Assembly (NCBI RefSeq): GCF_024611995.1
Contig: NZ_CP102509.1
Location: forward strand, 4,154,001 to 4,218,000
Origin: Streptomyces sp. NBC_00162
GTDB lineage: Bacteria; Actinomycetota; Actinomycetes; Streptomycetales; Streptomycetaceae
Length of the DNA: 64,000 nt
Reading direction: 5' to 3'
This document shows positions 1 to 7,953 of this stretch, piece after piece. Under the pieces are notes generated by a model. It saw only the letters and a list, made by a program, of their open reading frames with translations, had not been told where the DNA came from and did no database searches. Position 1 is the stretch's first letter. Each line of letters begins with the position of its first letter. A program made the translations under genes and the position numbers.

Positions 1-2
1 TG

Positions 3-350
3 GTGAGCGTGCGCGAGGGCTCGCGGATGGACGACCTGCTGGCGGAGCAGCCGCTGTGGGCGGTCTCGCTCCTCGCCGACCACCAGCTCCAGATCGCCGG
101 CCGGTTCGCCATGAAGGGCCGGATCAGCGACCGGCTGCTCTTCGCCGACCTCCCCTGCACGCGCGGCGAGGCCTCCGGCGCCCCGCTGCTGAGCGGCGCC
201 CTGGCCACCCTCGAATGCCGTACGGAGAACCGCGTCGAGGCGGGCGACCACACGCTGGTGATCGGCCGCGTCCTGACCGCCGCCCTGCCCTCCCCCGACG
301 GGCAGCCGCTGACGTACTTCCGGGGCCGCTACCGCCACCTGGGCCAGTAG
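3..350 (+). CDS. Flavin reductase-like domain protein, C-terminal part (5' end outside window)
   Basis: The reading frame is already open at the window edge, so the true start lies upstream and only about 115 residues are visible. The visible part (GRFAMKGRISDRLLFADLP, then ALATLECRTENRVEAGDHTL and a terminal YFRGRYRHLG) resembles the C-terminal half of flavin reductase-like FMN-binding split-barrel proteins, which reduce FMN/FAD with NAD(P)H for partner monooxygenases. The AxLEC...GDHTLVIGRV pattern is what I recognise from that family. No partner oxygenase is visible, so its substrate cannot be named. The gene faces arfB tail to tail with a 16-base gap. Confidence 0.7.
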   Translation: MSVREGSRMDDLLAEQPLWAVSLLADHQLQIAGRFAMKGRISDRLLFADLPCTRGEASGAPLLSGALATLECRTENRVEAGDHTLVIGRVLTAALPSPDGQPLTYFRGRYRHLGQ

Positions 351-366
351 TCCCGGACGGGCGGTG

Positions 367-792
367 CTACCAGTCGCGGCCGGTGCGGCCGCGCTTGGTC
401 TCGGCGCGCGCCTTCTTCTCGCGCAGCCGCCGCTCGTTGATCCCCCGCGGGATCTTCGTCGCCCGGCGCGGCTTCGGCGGCGGCGCCGTCGCCTCGGCCA
501 GCAGCGAAGCCAGCCGGACCAGCGCCATCTCCCGGTTGCGGAACTGCGAGCGGTGCTCGGATGCCCGTACGGTCACCACCCCGTCGACCAGGCGGGAGGC
601 GAGCCGCTCCAGCGCCCGCGCCTTCCACACCTCGGGCAGCGCGTTCGTCGCCGCCACGTCGAAGAGCAGCTCCACGCGGGAGTCCGAGGTGTTCACGTGC
701 TGGCCGCCCGGTCCGGAGGACCGCGAGAAACGCCAGGCGAGCTCGCCCTCGGGGAGCACGACCGAACCGCGGATGACATAAGGACCAGGCAT
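367..792 (-). CDS. arfB: Alternative ribosome-rescue peptidyl-tRNA hydrolase ArfB (YaeJ/ICT1 type)
   Basis: A 141-residue RF-1-like protein that hydrolyses peptidyl-tRNA on ribosomes stalled without a stop codon. The catalytic GGQ lies in SSGPGGQHVN near residue 30. The basic C-terminal tail (KIPRGINERRLREKKARAETKRGR) is the segment that in this family enters the empty mRNA channel. Length matches stand-alone ArfB and there is no codon-recognition domain as in RF1/RF2. I placed the start at the ATG at 792, which has AGGGGG just upstream; the frame is open further upstream but without a family match. It stands alone, convergent with the flavin reductase gene. Confidence 0.9.
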   Translation of the reverse strand: MPGPYVIRGSVVLPEGELAWRFSRSSGPGGQHVNTSDSRVELLFDVAATNALPEVWKARALERLASRLVDGVVTVRASEHRSQFRNREMALVRLASLLAEATAPPPKPRRATKIPRGINERRLREKKARAETKRGRTGRDW

Positions 793-948
793 GCCCCCTA
801 TGATCCGTGCCCGCCCTCGCCACGTCACCCGCATTTCACCCGGGGCCGATTTCACATGGGAACCTGACCGCCCCCTCGTGGCGTTAGAGGGGTGAGCGGT
901 AATTTGACCGCCTGTACGTGCATGTCGGATGAGGAAAGGGACATTCCC

Positions 949-1524
949 ATGGCTGTAAGCCTGTCCAAGGGCGGCAACGTCTCGCTCACGAAGGAGGCCC
1001 CCGGCCTCGCTGCCGTCACGGTCGGCCTCGGCTGGGACGTCCGTACGACCACCGGTGTCGACTTCGACCTCGACGCCTCGGCCATCGCGGTCAACCCGAC
1101 CGGCAAGGTCGTCTCGGACGGCCACTTCGTCTTCTTCAACAACAAGTCCACCCCGGACCAGACCATCGTCCACACCGGTGACAACCGCACCGGCGAGGGC
1201 GCGGGCGACGACGAGGCCATCAACGTCAACCTCGCCGGTCTCCCCGCCGACGTGGACAAGATCGTCTTCCCGGTCTCCATCTACGACGCCGAGGCCCGCA
1301 GCCAGAACTTCGGCCAGGTCCGCAACGCGTACATCCGCGTCGTGAACCAGGCCGGCGGCGCCGAGATCGCCCGCTACGACCTCTCCGAGGACGCGGCGAC
1401 CGAGACCGCCATGGTCTTCGGCGAGCTGTACCGCAACGGTGCCGAGTGGAAGTTCCGCGCGGTCGGCCAGGGCTACGCCTCCGGCCTCACCGGCATCGCC
1501 CAGGACTTCGGCGTCAACGTCTAA
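949..1524 (+). CDS. terD: TerD-family calcium-binding stress protein
   Basis: A 191-residue TerD-domain protein. It opens [20 protein letters not shown] and carries the acidic calcium-binding patterns of the family ([21 protein letters not shown]) and the [13 protein letters not shown] stretch. TerD proteins bind Ca2+ and belong to the tellurite/chemical-stress systems; Streptomyces copies are also linked to differentiation. The start is the ATG at 949, preceded by GGAAAGGGA at good spacing; a GTG at 892 is in frame but adds a non-conserved extension. It is followed by a strong hairpin, so it is probably monocistronic. It lies two genes from the haem/redox-sensing hbpS-senS-senR cluster. Confidence 0.93.
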   Translation: MAVSLSKGGNVSLTKEAPGLAAVTVGLGWDVRTTTGVDFDLDASAIAVNPTGKVVSDGHFVFFNNKSTPDQTIVHTGDNRTGEGAGDDEAINVNLAGLPADVDKIVFPVSIYDAEARSQNFGQVRNAYIRVVNQAGGAEIARYDLSEDAATETAMVFGELYRNGAEWKFRAVGQGYASGLTGIAQDFGVNV

Positions 1525-1540
1525 GACCGGCGGATTTACG

Positions 1541-1579
1541 GCGAAGCCCCCTCCCGGCCGTCCGGGGAGGGGGCTTCGC
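1541..1579 (+). terminator. Hairpin terminator after terD
   Basis: Perfect 15-bp inverted repeat (GCGAAGCCCCCTCCC with its complement) around a 9-base loop, 17 bases after the terD stop. There is no U-tract, as is common in Streptomyces. Confidence 0.85.
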
Positions 1580-1592
1580 TACCGTTCAGCAG

Positions 1593-2123
1593 GTGATCCT
1601 TCAACCGCTCGTCCCCGTGGACGGCGACCTGCCCGGTCCGGTCCTCACCGAGATCGCCGCCCTGTACGCGACGAACCACGCGTTCTTCGAACTCAGCGGC
1701 GACTTCCCCGATCCGGGCCGCATCACGGTCGAACAGGTCGCGGCCGCCCTCGCCGACGAACTCGCCCATGACGGCGCCGAGGTCCTCCTCGCCCGCTCCG
1801 CAGGCCGGCTCGTCGGCATGGCCACCACCCTGGCCCACCACCCTGACCCGGCCTCCGAGGACCCGGACCCGTGGATCGGGCTGCTGCTCATCGACGCCAC
1901 CGCGCACCGCGAGGGATACGGCCGCGCCGTGGCCACCCTGGTCGAGGACCACTTCCGGGCCGCGGGACGGGCGGGCGTACGCCTGGCCGTACTGGCGAAC
2001 AACCCCAAGGCCCTCGCGTTCTGGCAGTCCCAGGGCTACGGGTTCCTGCGCCGGGCCAGGGACCGCGAGCTGGGCCGCGAGTGCACCGTGCTGCGCAAAC
2101 CCCTCACTGCCGAACTGCCTTAG
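1593..2123 (+). CDS. GNAT-family N-acetyltransferase
   Basis: About 176 residues with a GNAT acetyl-CoA fold. The pattern WIGLLLIDATAHREGYGRAV corresponds to motif A (strand 4 and the pyrophosphate loop), followed by VRLAVLANNPKALAFWQSQG, the usual motif B with the N-x-x-A-x-x-F-W-x-x-x-G signature. The substrate cannot be inferred. The GTG at 1593 is the most sensible start because family homology begins there and it lies just after the terD terminator; upstream in-frame codons run through terD. The end overlaps the convergent M1 peptidase gene by 4 bases. Confidence 0.85.
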   Translation: MILQPLVPVDGDLPGPVLTEIAALYATNHAFFELSGDFPDPGRITVEQVAAALADELAHDGAEVLLARSAGRLVGMATTLAHHPDPASEDPDPWIGLLLIDATAHREGYGRAVATLVEDHFRAAGRAGVRLAVLANNPKALAFWQSQGYGFLRRARDRELGRECTVLRKPLTAELP

Positions 2124-3532
2124 CGGGGGCTGTCCTTCCCGTACAGCCACACGTCCCAGACCTTCTTCAGGTCGTGACCCGTCTGCCGCTCCGCGTACGC
2201 GGTGAAGTCGGCCGTACTCGCGTTCCCGTGCCGGTGCTCGGCGGCCCAGCCGCGCACCAGGGCGAAGAACTTCTCGTCGCCGACCTCCTGACGGATCCGG
2301 TGCAGCACCATCGCACCGCGGAAGTACACCGGGTTCCCGGAAATGTGCTCGGGACCGGGCGGGGCGGCCGGCGGGAAGGCGTCCCAGTCGGAGTCGGCCC
2401 CCTCGTCGACCTCGGTGTCACCGGCCAGGAACGCCTCGAAGCGCTTCTGCGCGGTGACCCCGCCGTGGTCCTCGGCCCACAGCCACTCCGCGTACGTCGC
2501 GAAGCCCTCGTTGAGCCACATGTCCTTCCAGGACTTCGGCGACACCGAGTTGCCGAACCACTGGTGGGCGAGCTCGTGCAGCACGAGATCCTCGCTGCCC
2601 GGCGCGCCGGAGAAGACCGGCCTGGTCTGCGTCTCCAGCGCGTACGCGAGGGTCCCGGCGGGCAGCACGATCGCCCCCGCGGTGCTGAAGGGGTACGGGC
2701 CGAAGCGGCCGGCGCCCCACTCCACCATCTCCGGCACCCGCGCGAGGTCCCCCGCGCTCGCCGCCGCCTCCCCGGGCGCCACCGCGTCGTACAGGGCCAC
2801 CCCCGACGGGGTCCGCCCGGTCGCCACCCGGTACTTGCCGACGACCGCGGTCGCCAGATAGCTCGCCATCGGCTCCGGACTGTGCCACGCGAACGCGGTG
2901 CGCCCGTCGGCCTGCGTGGTCCGGGCGCGCAACTCGCCGTTCGACACGGCCTCGTAGCCCTTCGGCACGGTGATCGTGATGTCGTAGGTGGCCTTGTCGC
3001 TGGGGTGGTGGTTGCCCGGGAACCAGGTCATCGACCCCACCGGCTCGCCGACGCCCACCGCGCCGTCCTCGGTGGTGATCCAGCCCTCCTTGGCGCCGTC
3101 CGCGTCCGTGAGGGCCTTCGGCCGGCCGGAGTAGTCGACCTCCGTGACGAAGACCTCGCCCTTCTCCAGGTCCTCGGCCGGGCGCACGGTCAGCTCGTTG
3201 CCGGTCCGGTTGTACCGGGCCCCGGCGCCCTGCACCGTCACGCCCTCGACCTTCAGGCCGCTGAGGTCGAGGTTGAAGGAGCTCAGCCCCTGCTCGGCGC
3301 GGGCGGTGATCACCGCCGTGCCGTGCAGCAGGCCGTCGCCGGGGTCGTAATCCAGGTCCAGCTCGTAGTGCTCGACCTGATAACCGCCGTTGCCCGCCTT
3401 GGGGAAGTACGGATCGCGCAGCCCCGACGCACCCGGCCGCCCATGCACGGTGCCGCCCGTACACGCCGTGGTGAGGGCGAGCAGGGCGGCAACGGCAGGG
3501 GCGGCGAGGCGGGAGAGCGCACGGTGTTCCAC
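2120..3532 (-). CDS. Secreted M1-family metallopeptidase (lipoprotein)
   Basis: 470 residues. The N-terminus is a lipoprotein signal peptide with the lipobox LTTAC, so the mature protein should be anchored outside the membrane by Cys24. The zinc site is HELAHQWFGNS (His319, Glu320, His323) with the third ligand Glu342 in NEGFATY, giving the HExxH-x18-E spacing of M1 aminopeptidases. The substrate-facing region reads ALETQT in place of the classic GAMEN motif. It is shorter than full-length PepN, lacking the large C-terminal helical domain, as is usual for secreted Streptomyces M1 enzymes. It likely trims peptides in the cell wall space. It ends convergent with the GNAT gene. Confidence 0.92.
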   Translation of the reverse strand: MEHRALSRLAAPAVAALLALTTACTGGTVHGRPGASGLRDPYFPKAGNGGYQVEHYELDLDYDPGDGLLHGTAVITARAEQGLSSFNLDLSGLKVEGVTVQGAGARYNRTGNELTVRPAEDLEKGEVFVTEVDYSGRPKALTDADGAKEGWITTEDGAVGVGEPVGSMTWFPGNHHPSDKATYDITITVPKGYEAVSNGELRARTTQADGRTAFAWHSPEPMASYLATAVVGKYRVATGRTPSGVALYDAVAPGEAAASAGDLARVPEMVEWGAGRFGPYPFSTAGAIVLPAGTLAYALETQTRPVFSGAPGSEDLVLHELAHQWFGNSVSPKSWKDMWLNEGFATYAEWLWAEDHGGVTAQKRFEAFLAGDTEVDEGADSDWDAFPPAAPPGPEHISGNPVYFRGAMVLHRIRQEVGDEKFFALVRGWAAEHRHGNASTADFTAYAERQTGHDLKKVWDVWLYGKDSPR

Positions 3533-3564
3533 GCGCTCGATCCTAGGTCGTGCCGGCCGGCGGA

Positions 3565-4116
3565 CTACTTGGCGAGCGCGTCGGCTCCGGCCTTGGCGAA
3601 CTTCTCGTCCAGGTCACCGCTCGGGGCGCCGGCCACACCGATGCCGGCGACCGGGGCGCCGTTCGCCTGGACCGGGGTGCCGCCGCCGAGGAACAGGGTG
3701 CCGGGGATGTCCTTCAGGTTCGGGGTCTGGGCGAGGCGGCCCACGAGCACCGAGGTCGGGGCGTTCCAGGACACGGCGGTGAAGGCCTTGCGCTGCGCCG
3801 ACTCGTAGGACTGCGGGCCCGCGCCGTCGCCGCGCAGGGTGACGATGGTGTTGCCGTTGCGGTCCACGACCGCGACCGTCACCTTCTGGTTCTCCTTCTG
3901 CGCGGCCTCGAGCGCGGCCGTGGCGGCGCGGGTGGCGGCGTCGATGGTGAGGTGGGTCGAGGTGGTGAAGTTCTTGTCGTCCGTCTCCTGCTTCTTCGCG
4001 GAGACGGCGGCCGTGCCGGTGTTCGTGGTGGCGCTGGCGCTGACGGCGCCGAAGGTCCCGGCGCCGAGCGCGACGGCGAGGGCGGTACCGGTGAGAACGC
4101 GGGTGCGGGTCTTCAT
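3565..4116 (-). CDS. hbpS: Extracellular haem-binding sensor protein HbpS (GlcG/HbpS domain)
   Basis: A 183-residue secreted protein with an N-terminal signal peptide (basic start, hydrophobic LTGTALAVALGAGTFGAV, Ala-rich cleavage region) and a GlcG/HbpS domain: VAVVDRNGNTIVTLRGDGA, a Ser/Lys-rich SAQRKAFTA helix, LFLGGGTPV and IGVAGAPSGDLDEKFA. In S. reticuli the homologue binds haem, degrades it and interacts with the SenS kinase to signal redox stress. Here it is transcribed away from senS across a 246-base gap, the arrangement of that system. The start is the ATG at 4116 with AGGAG upstream. Identity as HbpS rests on domain plus context; haem binding is inferred. Confidence 0.88.
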   Translation of the reverse strand: MKTRTRVLTGTALAVALGAGTFGAVSASATTNTGTAAVSAKKQETDDKNFTTSTHLTIDAATRAATAALEAAQKENQKVTVAVVDRNGNTIVTLRGDGAGPQSYESAQRKAFTAVSWNAPTSVLVGRLAQTPNLKDIPGTLFLGGGTPVQANGAPVAGIGVAGAPSGDLDEKFAKAGADALAK

Positions 4117-4362
4117 CTCTGCTCCTGACAACGGTGAGGCGGTGACATCACCAAGCCTGGGCGGAAACCCCCCGCCGCCCCGTCGCCGTACCGGCTCCGA
4201 CCACCTACCGGACCGGCTGACCCGGGGGTCATCCGATCGGTCGATGCGCCCGCGGCCGTCGTTCGTATTGGCTGGTCAGCCCAGGGCGCGGCCCCGGCAG
4301 CGGCGCCGACCGCGGTGCCTCGGCCGACAATGGACGCACGCCCCCCACCCCAGGAGCACCCC

Positions 4363-5535
4363 GTGAGCCAGCCCCCGCGGAAACCGGACACCCGCACGCT
4401 GGCCACCGTCATGCACACGGCGTTCTTCCTCCTCCTCGGCGCCTCGGTGGCCCGCTTCCTGCTGCGCCATCCCGGCGAGCCCCGCACCCCGTGGGTCATC
4501 GCCCTCAGCATCGCCCTGGCACTGCTCTACGTACTCGGCCCCGCCCTCGGCGCCGCCCCCACCGCGCGCCGCCGCCTCTGGCTCGGCCTGGTCGTCACGA
4601 CCTGGGTGGTCCTCGTCGTCCTCGCGCCGAGCTTCGCCTGGTGCGCCGTTCCGCTCTTCTTCACCGCCCTGCGCACCCTCCCCCCGCGCGCCGCGATCGT
4701 CCTCGTCGCCCTCCTCACGGGCCTCGTGGTCGTCGCCCAGCTGAAACTGGCCAAGGAGTTCGACCCCAACCTGCTGCTCGCGCCGCCGGCCGTCGCCGCC
4801 CTCGCCACCGCCGTCTTCGTCCACATGGAGCGCCAGGCCCAGGCCCAGCGCGCACTGATCGACGACCTGATCCGCACCCGCCGGGAGCTGGCCGCCACCG
4901 AACGCCGCGAAGGCACCCTCGCCGAACGCCAGCGGCTGTCCATGGAGATCCACGACACCCTCGCCCAGAACCTCTCCAGCCAGCAGATGCTCCTCCAGGC
5001 CGCCGACCGCACCTGGGACACCGACCCCGGCACCGCCCGCGCGCACGTCCGTACCGCCACCGGCATCGCGGCGCGCGGGCTCGCCGAGGCCCGCCGCCTG
5101 GTCCACGACCTGGCCCCGGCCGAGCTCGCCGACGGCGCCGGCCTCGCCGACGCCCTGCGCGCCCTGGACGCCGGCCCGGACGTCGAGGTGCGCTTCCACC
5201 TCGAAGGCGCCCCGGCCCCGCTCCCCGACCGCGTCCAGTCCGCGCTGCTGCGCATAGCCCAGGGCGCCCTGGCCAACGTCCGCGAACACTCCGGCGCCCG
5301 GACGGCCGCACTCACCCTCAGCTTCCTGGGCGACCAGGTGGTCCTCGACATCGCCGACGACGGCCACGGCTTCACCGAGCCCCGCGACGACGCCGCCGAA
5401 CGCGCCGAACGCGGGCACGGCCTCCCGGCGATGCGGGCCCGCGTCCGCCAGCTCGGCAGCACCCTGACCATCGAATCCACCCCCGGCGAGGGCACCGTCC
5501 TCTCTGCGGCCATCCCCCTGGAGCCCACCGGATGA
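4363..5535 (+). CDS. senS: Sensor histidine kinase SenS
   Basis: 390 residues. The N-terminal part has about five hydrophobic segments (for example WVIALSIALALLYVLG and TWVVLVVLAPSFAWCAVPL), then a HisKA_3 dimerisation domain with the phospho-acceptor in ERQRLSMEIHDTLAQ, and a HATPase_c domain ending in GHGLPAMRARVRQLGSTLTIES. This is the NarX/DesK-like class that pairs with LuxR-type regulators. Its position next to hbpS and overlap with the response regulator identify it as SenS, the kinase modulated by HbpS in S. reticuli. The GTG start at 4363 has CAGGAG upstream. The stop overlaps the senR start (ATGA). Confidence 0.9.
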   Translation: MSQPPRKPDTRTLATVMHTAFFLLLGASVARFLLRHPGEPRTPWVIALSIALALLYVLGPALGAAPTARRRLWLGLVVTTWVVLVVLAPSFAWCAVPLFFTALRTLPPRAAIVLVALLTGLVVVAQLKLAKEFDPNLLLAPPAVAALATAVFVHMERQAQAQRALIDDLIRTRRELAATERREGTLAERQRLSMEIHDTLAQNLSSQQMLLQAADRTWDTDPGTARAHVRTATGIAARGLAEARRLVHDLAPAELADGAGLADALRALDAGPDVEVRFHLEGAPAPLPDRVQSALLRIAQGALANVREHSGARTAALTLSFLGDQVVLDIADDGHGFTEPRDDAAERAERGHGLPAMRARVRQLGSTLTIESTPGEGTVLSAAIPLEPTG

Positions 5536-6152
5536 CGACGATCCTGCTCTGCGACGACCACGTGGTGGTCCGTGCCGGGCTCCTGGCCCTGCTCGGCAGC
5601 GAACCCGACATCGAGGTGCTCGGTGAAGCGGGCAGCGGCGAGGAGGCCGTCGCCCTGGCCGCCAAACTCCGCCCCGACGTCGTCCTCATGGACCTCCAGC
5701 TGGGCGAGGGCATCGACGGCGTCGAGGCCACCCGCCGCATCACCGCCCTCCCCGGCCCGCCGCACGTCCTCGTCCTCACCACGTACGACACCGACGCGGA
5801 CATCACACGGGCCATCGGCGCGGGCGCGACCGGCTACCTCCTCAAGGCGGAACGCCCCGAGGAGCTCTTCGCCGCCATCCACTCGGCCGCCCAGGGCCGC
5901 ACCACCCTCTCCCCGCCCGTGGCCAGCCGCGTCATGGCCCACATGCGGGGCACCCGCCCCACCCTGACCGACCGCGAGCTGGACATCCTGGGCCAGCTGG
6001 CCCGCGGCCTCGGCAACCGCGACATCGCCCGCGCCCTCTTCATCAGCGAGGCCACCGTCAAGACCCACCTCGGCCGCATCTACGACAAGCTCGGCGTCGA
6101 CACCCGCGCCGGCGCCGTCTCGGTCGCCAAGGAGCAGCGCCTGCTGCCGTGA
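5532..6152 (+). CDS. senR: NarL/LuxR-family response regulator SenR
   Basis: 206 residues: a receiver domain (ILLCDDHVVVRAGLLALL, phospho-acceptor Asp in VVLMDLQLG, conserved Thr and Lys in VLVLTTYD and GYLLKAE) and a C-terminal LuxR helix-turn-helix (LTDRELDILGQLARGLGNRD, then SEATVKTHLGRIYDKLGV). It partners SenS, with which it is translationally coupled through a 4-base overlap. In S. reticuli SenR controls hbpS and oxidative-stress genes; targets here are inferred, and the 4117-4362 gap is the obvious place to look for its sites. Confidence 0.92.
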   Translation: MTTILLCDDHVVVRAGLLALLGSEPDIEVLGEAGSGEEAVALAAKLRPDVVLMDLQLGEGIDGVEATRRITALPGPPHVLVLTTYDTDADITRAIGAGATGYLLKAERPEELFAAIHSAAQGRTTLSPPVASRVMAHMRGTRPTLTDRELDILGQLARGLGNRDIARALFISEATVKTHLGRIYDKLGVDTRAGAVSVAKEQRLLP

Positions 6153-6197
6153 CGCCTCGATGCGGGGCGGCGCCGAAGCCGTGACACCATCGGGTAC

Positions 6198-6701
6198 GTG
6201 CTCGACATCGGCTACTCCCTCTCCCGGCGCTTCCCCGACCCCCCGCAGACCGACTACCGCTCGGCGGACGTCCACACCCTGCGGCACGACCTGTTCTGCG
6301 GGGACGTCTACCTCGCGGACACCGACAAGGACCGGGAAGTGTCCACAGCCTGGGGATGGGTGCCGGTACTGGACTTCGCCTGGGCCCTGTGCGACATCGT
6401 CGAACAGCTCGACCGGGACCCGCGCGGCAACCGCTCCGCCAACCGCCAGTACGCCGAGCTCGACTTCACCGAATCCACGGACCGGATGCTCTTCGAGCGC
6501 CGCTTCGGCTGGGTCGACATCGAGGCCGACTGGATGCCGGGCGACGAGGACCCGCTGACCTTCAGCCACCGCCTGCTGCGCCGCGAGGCCCGCGACTTCC
6601 TGCACGACCTCATCGCGGACCTCGTCGACATGCACGAGGGCCTCGGCGACAACCCGGCCATCTGGACCCTCCAGGCCCGCTTCCCCCGGGTCCCGGCCTA
6701 G
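6198..6701 (+). CDS. Conserved hypothetical protein, about 167 residues
   Basis: I do not recognise a characterised family with confidence. The protein is acidic and soluble, with no signal peptide or membrane segment. Notable stretches are FCGDVYLADTDKDREVSTAWGW, AWALCDIVEQL and RFGWVDIEADWMP; the style matches actinobacterial DUF proteins. The GTG start at 6198 begins LDIGYSLSRRF. It follows senR by 45 bases on the same strand, so it might be co-transcribed, but nothing in the sequence ties it to haem sensing. Confidence 0.75.
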   Translation: MLDIGYSLSRRFPDPPQTDYRSADVHTLRHDLFCGDVYLADTDKDREVSTAWGWVPVLDFAWALCDIVEQLDRDPRGNRSANRQYAELDFTESTDRMLFERRFGWVDIEADWMPGDEDPLTFSHRLLRREARDFLHDLIADLVDMHEGLGDNPAIWTLQARFPRVPA

Positions 6702-6735
6702 GCCCTGTCCGGGGCGTCTCTTCCTGCGGGTGGCC

Positions 6736-7410
6736 TCAGGCCACCACCCGTACCCCCAGCTGCGCGGCCAGCGCCGGGGCCAGGTCGAACAGCTGCGCCG
6801 GGCTGATCACCGCCCCGGCCAGCGAGTCCAGCCCGCGTGCGATCTCCAGTACGCCCGCGGCGCGCAGATCCACGTCCGTCATCCGCGCCCCGCCGAAGTC
6901 CACTCCCCGCAGCGCGCAGTCCCGGAACTCCACCCGCTCCAGCACGGCGTCCCCGAAGTCCGGCTCCACCAGCACGCACCCCTCGAAGACCACGTCCTTG
7001 AGCCGCGCCTGCCGCAGGTTCAGGTAGTCGATCTTGCCGCCGCGTACGAGGACCCGCTCCAGCACCGCCCCGTGCAGCTGCACCCCGCCCAGCCGGGCGT
7101 CCACCAGCTCCACGTCCCGCAGCGAAGCCCCCGCCAGGTCCGTCCCCACGCCCCGGACCCCCTCCAGCACCGAGTCCAGGAACCGCGCCTTGCGCAGCCC
7201 CGCCTCGTCCAGCACGCACCGCCGCACCGCGCAGTCCATGAACTGCGCCCCGACCCCCTCCTGCCCCGTGAGGTCCAGGTCCGCGAACTCCAGCCCGTCG
7301 TAGTCCCCGTCCGGTTCCAGCTCACCCGCTTCCCACACCGACAGCTCCGGCAGCCGTACCTCCGGCCGCCGCGCCGCCTTCACCGTCTCCTGCTGCCCTT
7401 TGCGCGCCAT
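6736..7410 (-). CDS. Pentapeptide-repeat protein
   Basis: 224 residues made largely of pentapeptide repeats of the A(D/N)LXX type: FADLDLTGQ, TDLAGASLRDVELVDARLG, AVLERV, YLNLRQARLKDVVFEG, FRDCALRGVDFGGARMTDVDL. Such repeats form a right-handed quadrilateral beta-helix; some members mimic DNA and protect gyrase, but most have no known role. The start is the ATG at 7410 with a GGGG upstream. The frame is open upstream through the neighbouring acetyltransferase, which is a shadow. No fluoroquinolone-type context is present, so no resistance role is claimed. Confidence 0.88.
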   Translation of the reverse strand: MARKGQQETVKAARRPEVRLPELSVWEAGELEPDGDYDGLEFADLDLTGQEGVGAQFMDCAVRRCVLDEAGLRKARFLDSVLEGVRGVGTDLAGASLRDVELVDARLGGVQLHGAVLERVLVRGGKIDYLNLRQARLKDVVFEGCVLVEPDFGDAVLERVEFRDCALRGVDFGGARMTDVDLRAAGVLEIARGLDSLAGAVISPAQLFDLAPALAAQLGVRVVA

Positions 7411-7472
7411 CACCCCATCGTGGCCCAGCCCACTGACAACGCCGCGCATCGCCGAAGCCGCCACCAGCCGCC

Positions 7473-7943
7473 CTAACGCCCCAGCTCCGCCAGTGCCCCG
7501 TCCGTCAAGCGGTAGACCGACCACTCGTCCTGCAGGCGCGCGCCCAGGGATTCGTAGAACTCGATCGACGGCGTGTTCCAGTTCAGGACCGACCACTCCA
7601 GCCGCCCGTAGCCGCGCTCCACGCAGATCCGCGCCAGCTCCCGCAGCAGGGCCTTGCCGTAGCCGCCGCCACGGGCGCCCGGGCGGACGTACAAGTCCTC
7701 CAGGTAGATGCCGTGCACCCCGCGCCACGTCGAGAAGTTGAGGAACCACACCGAGAAGCCGACGACCTCGCCCTGCGCCGATTCCGCGATGTGCGCGAAC
7801 GCCGCCGACCGCTCCCCGAACAGCGCCTCCCGCAGCTGCTCCTCGGTCGCGCGCGCCTCGTGCGGCACCTTCTCGTACTCCGCGAGCTCGCGGATCATCG
7901 CCTGGATGACGGGAACATCGGTGACTTCAGCATTCCGGATCAT
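7473..7943 (-). CDS. GNAT-family N-acetyltransferase (SSAT-like)
   Basis: About 156 residues. It begins MIRNAEVTDVPVIQAMIREL, contains GFSVWFLNFSTWRGVHGIYL and LYVRPGARGGGYGKALL (motif A with the R/Q-x-x-G-x-G/A acetyl-CoA loop), and ends with LEWSVLNWNTPSIEFYESLGA. The WxGxxGIYLEDLYVRP pattern is that of spermidine/spermine N1-acetyltransferase-like and thialysine acetyltransferases, so an amine substrate is plausible but unproven. I chose the ATG at 7943 over the GTG three codons upstream because the family begins MIR. It lies 10 bases downstream of the kinase gene at 7954, so the two are probably co-transcribed. Confidence 0.87.
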   Translation of the reverse strand: MIRNAEVTDVPVIQAMIRELAEYEKVPHEARATEEQLREALFGERSAAFAHIAESAQGEVVGFSVWFLNFSTWRGVHGIYLEDLYVRPGARGGGYGKALLRELARICVERGYGRLEWSVLNWNTPSIEFYESLGARLQDEWSVYRLTDGALAELGR

Positions 7944-7953
7944 GCCCCGCACC

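Noticed and set aside
1871..3808. A 645-codon plus-strand frame opposite the M1 peptidase and hbpS
   Set aside because: Composition is a mirror of the real minus-strand genes; no motif, no ribosome site.
4527..6635. A 702-codon minus-strand frame opposite senS-senR
   Set aside because: Shadow of two well-supported two-component genes.
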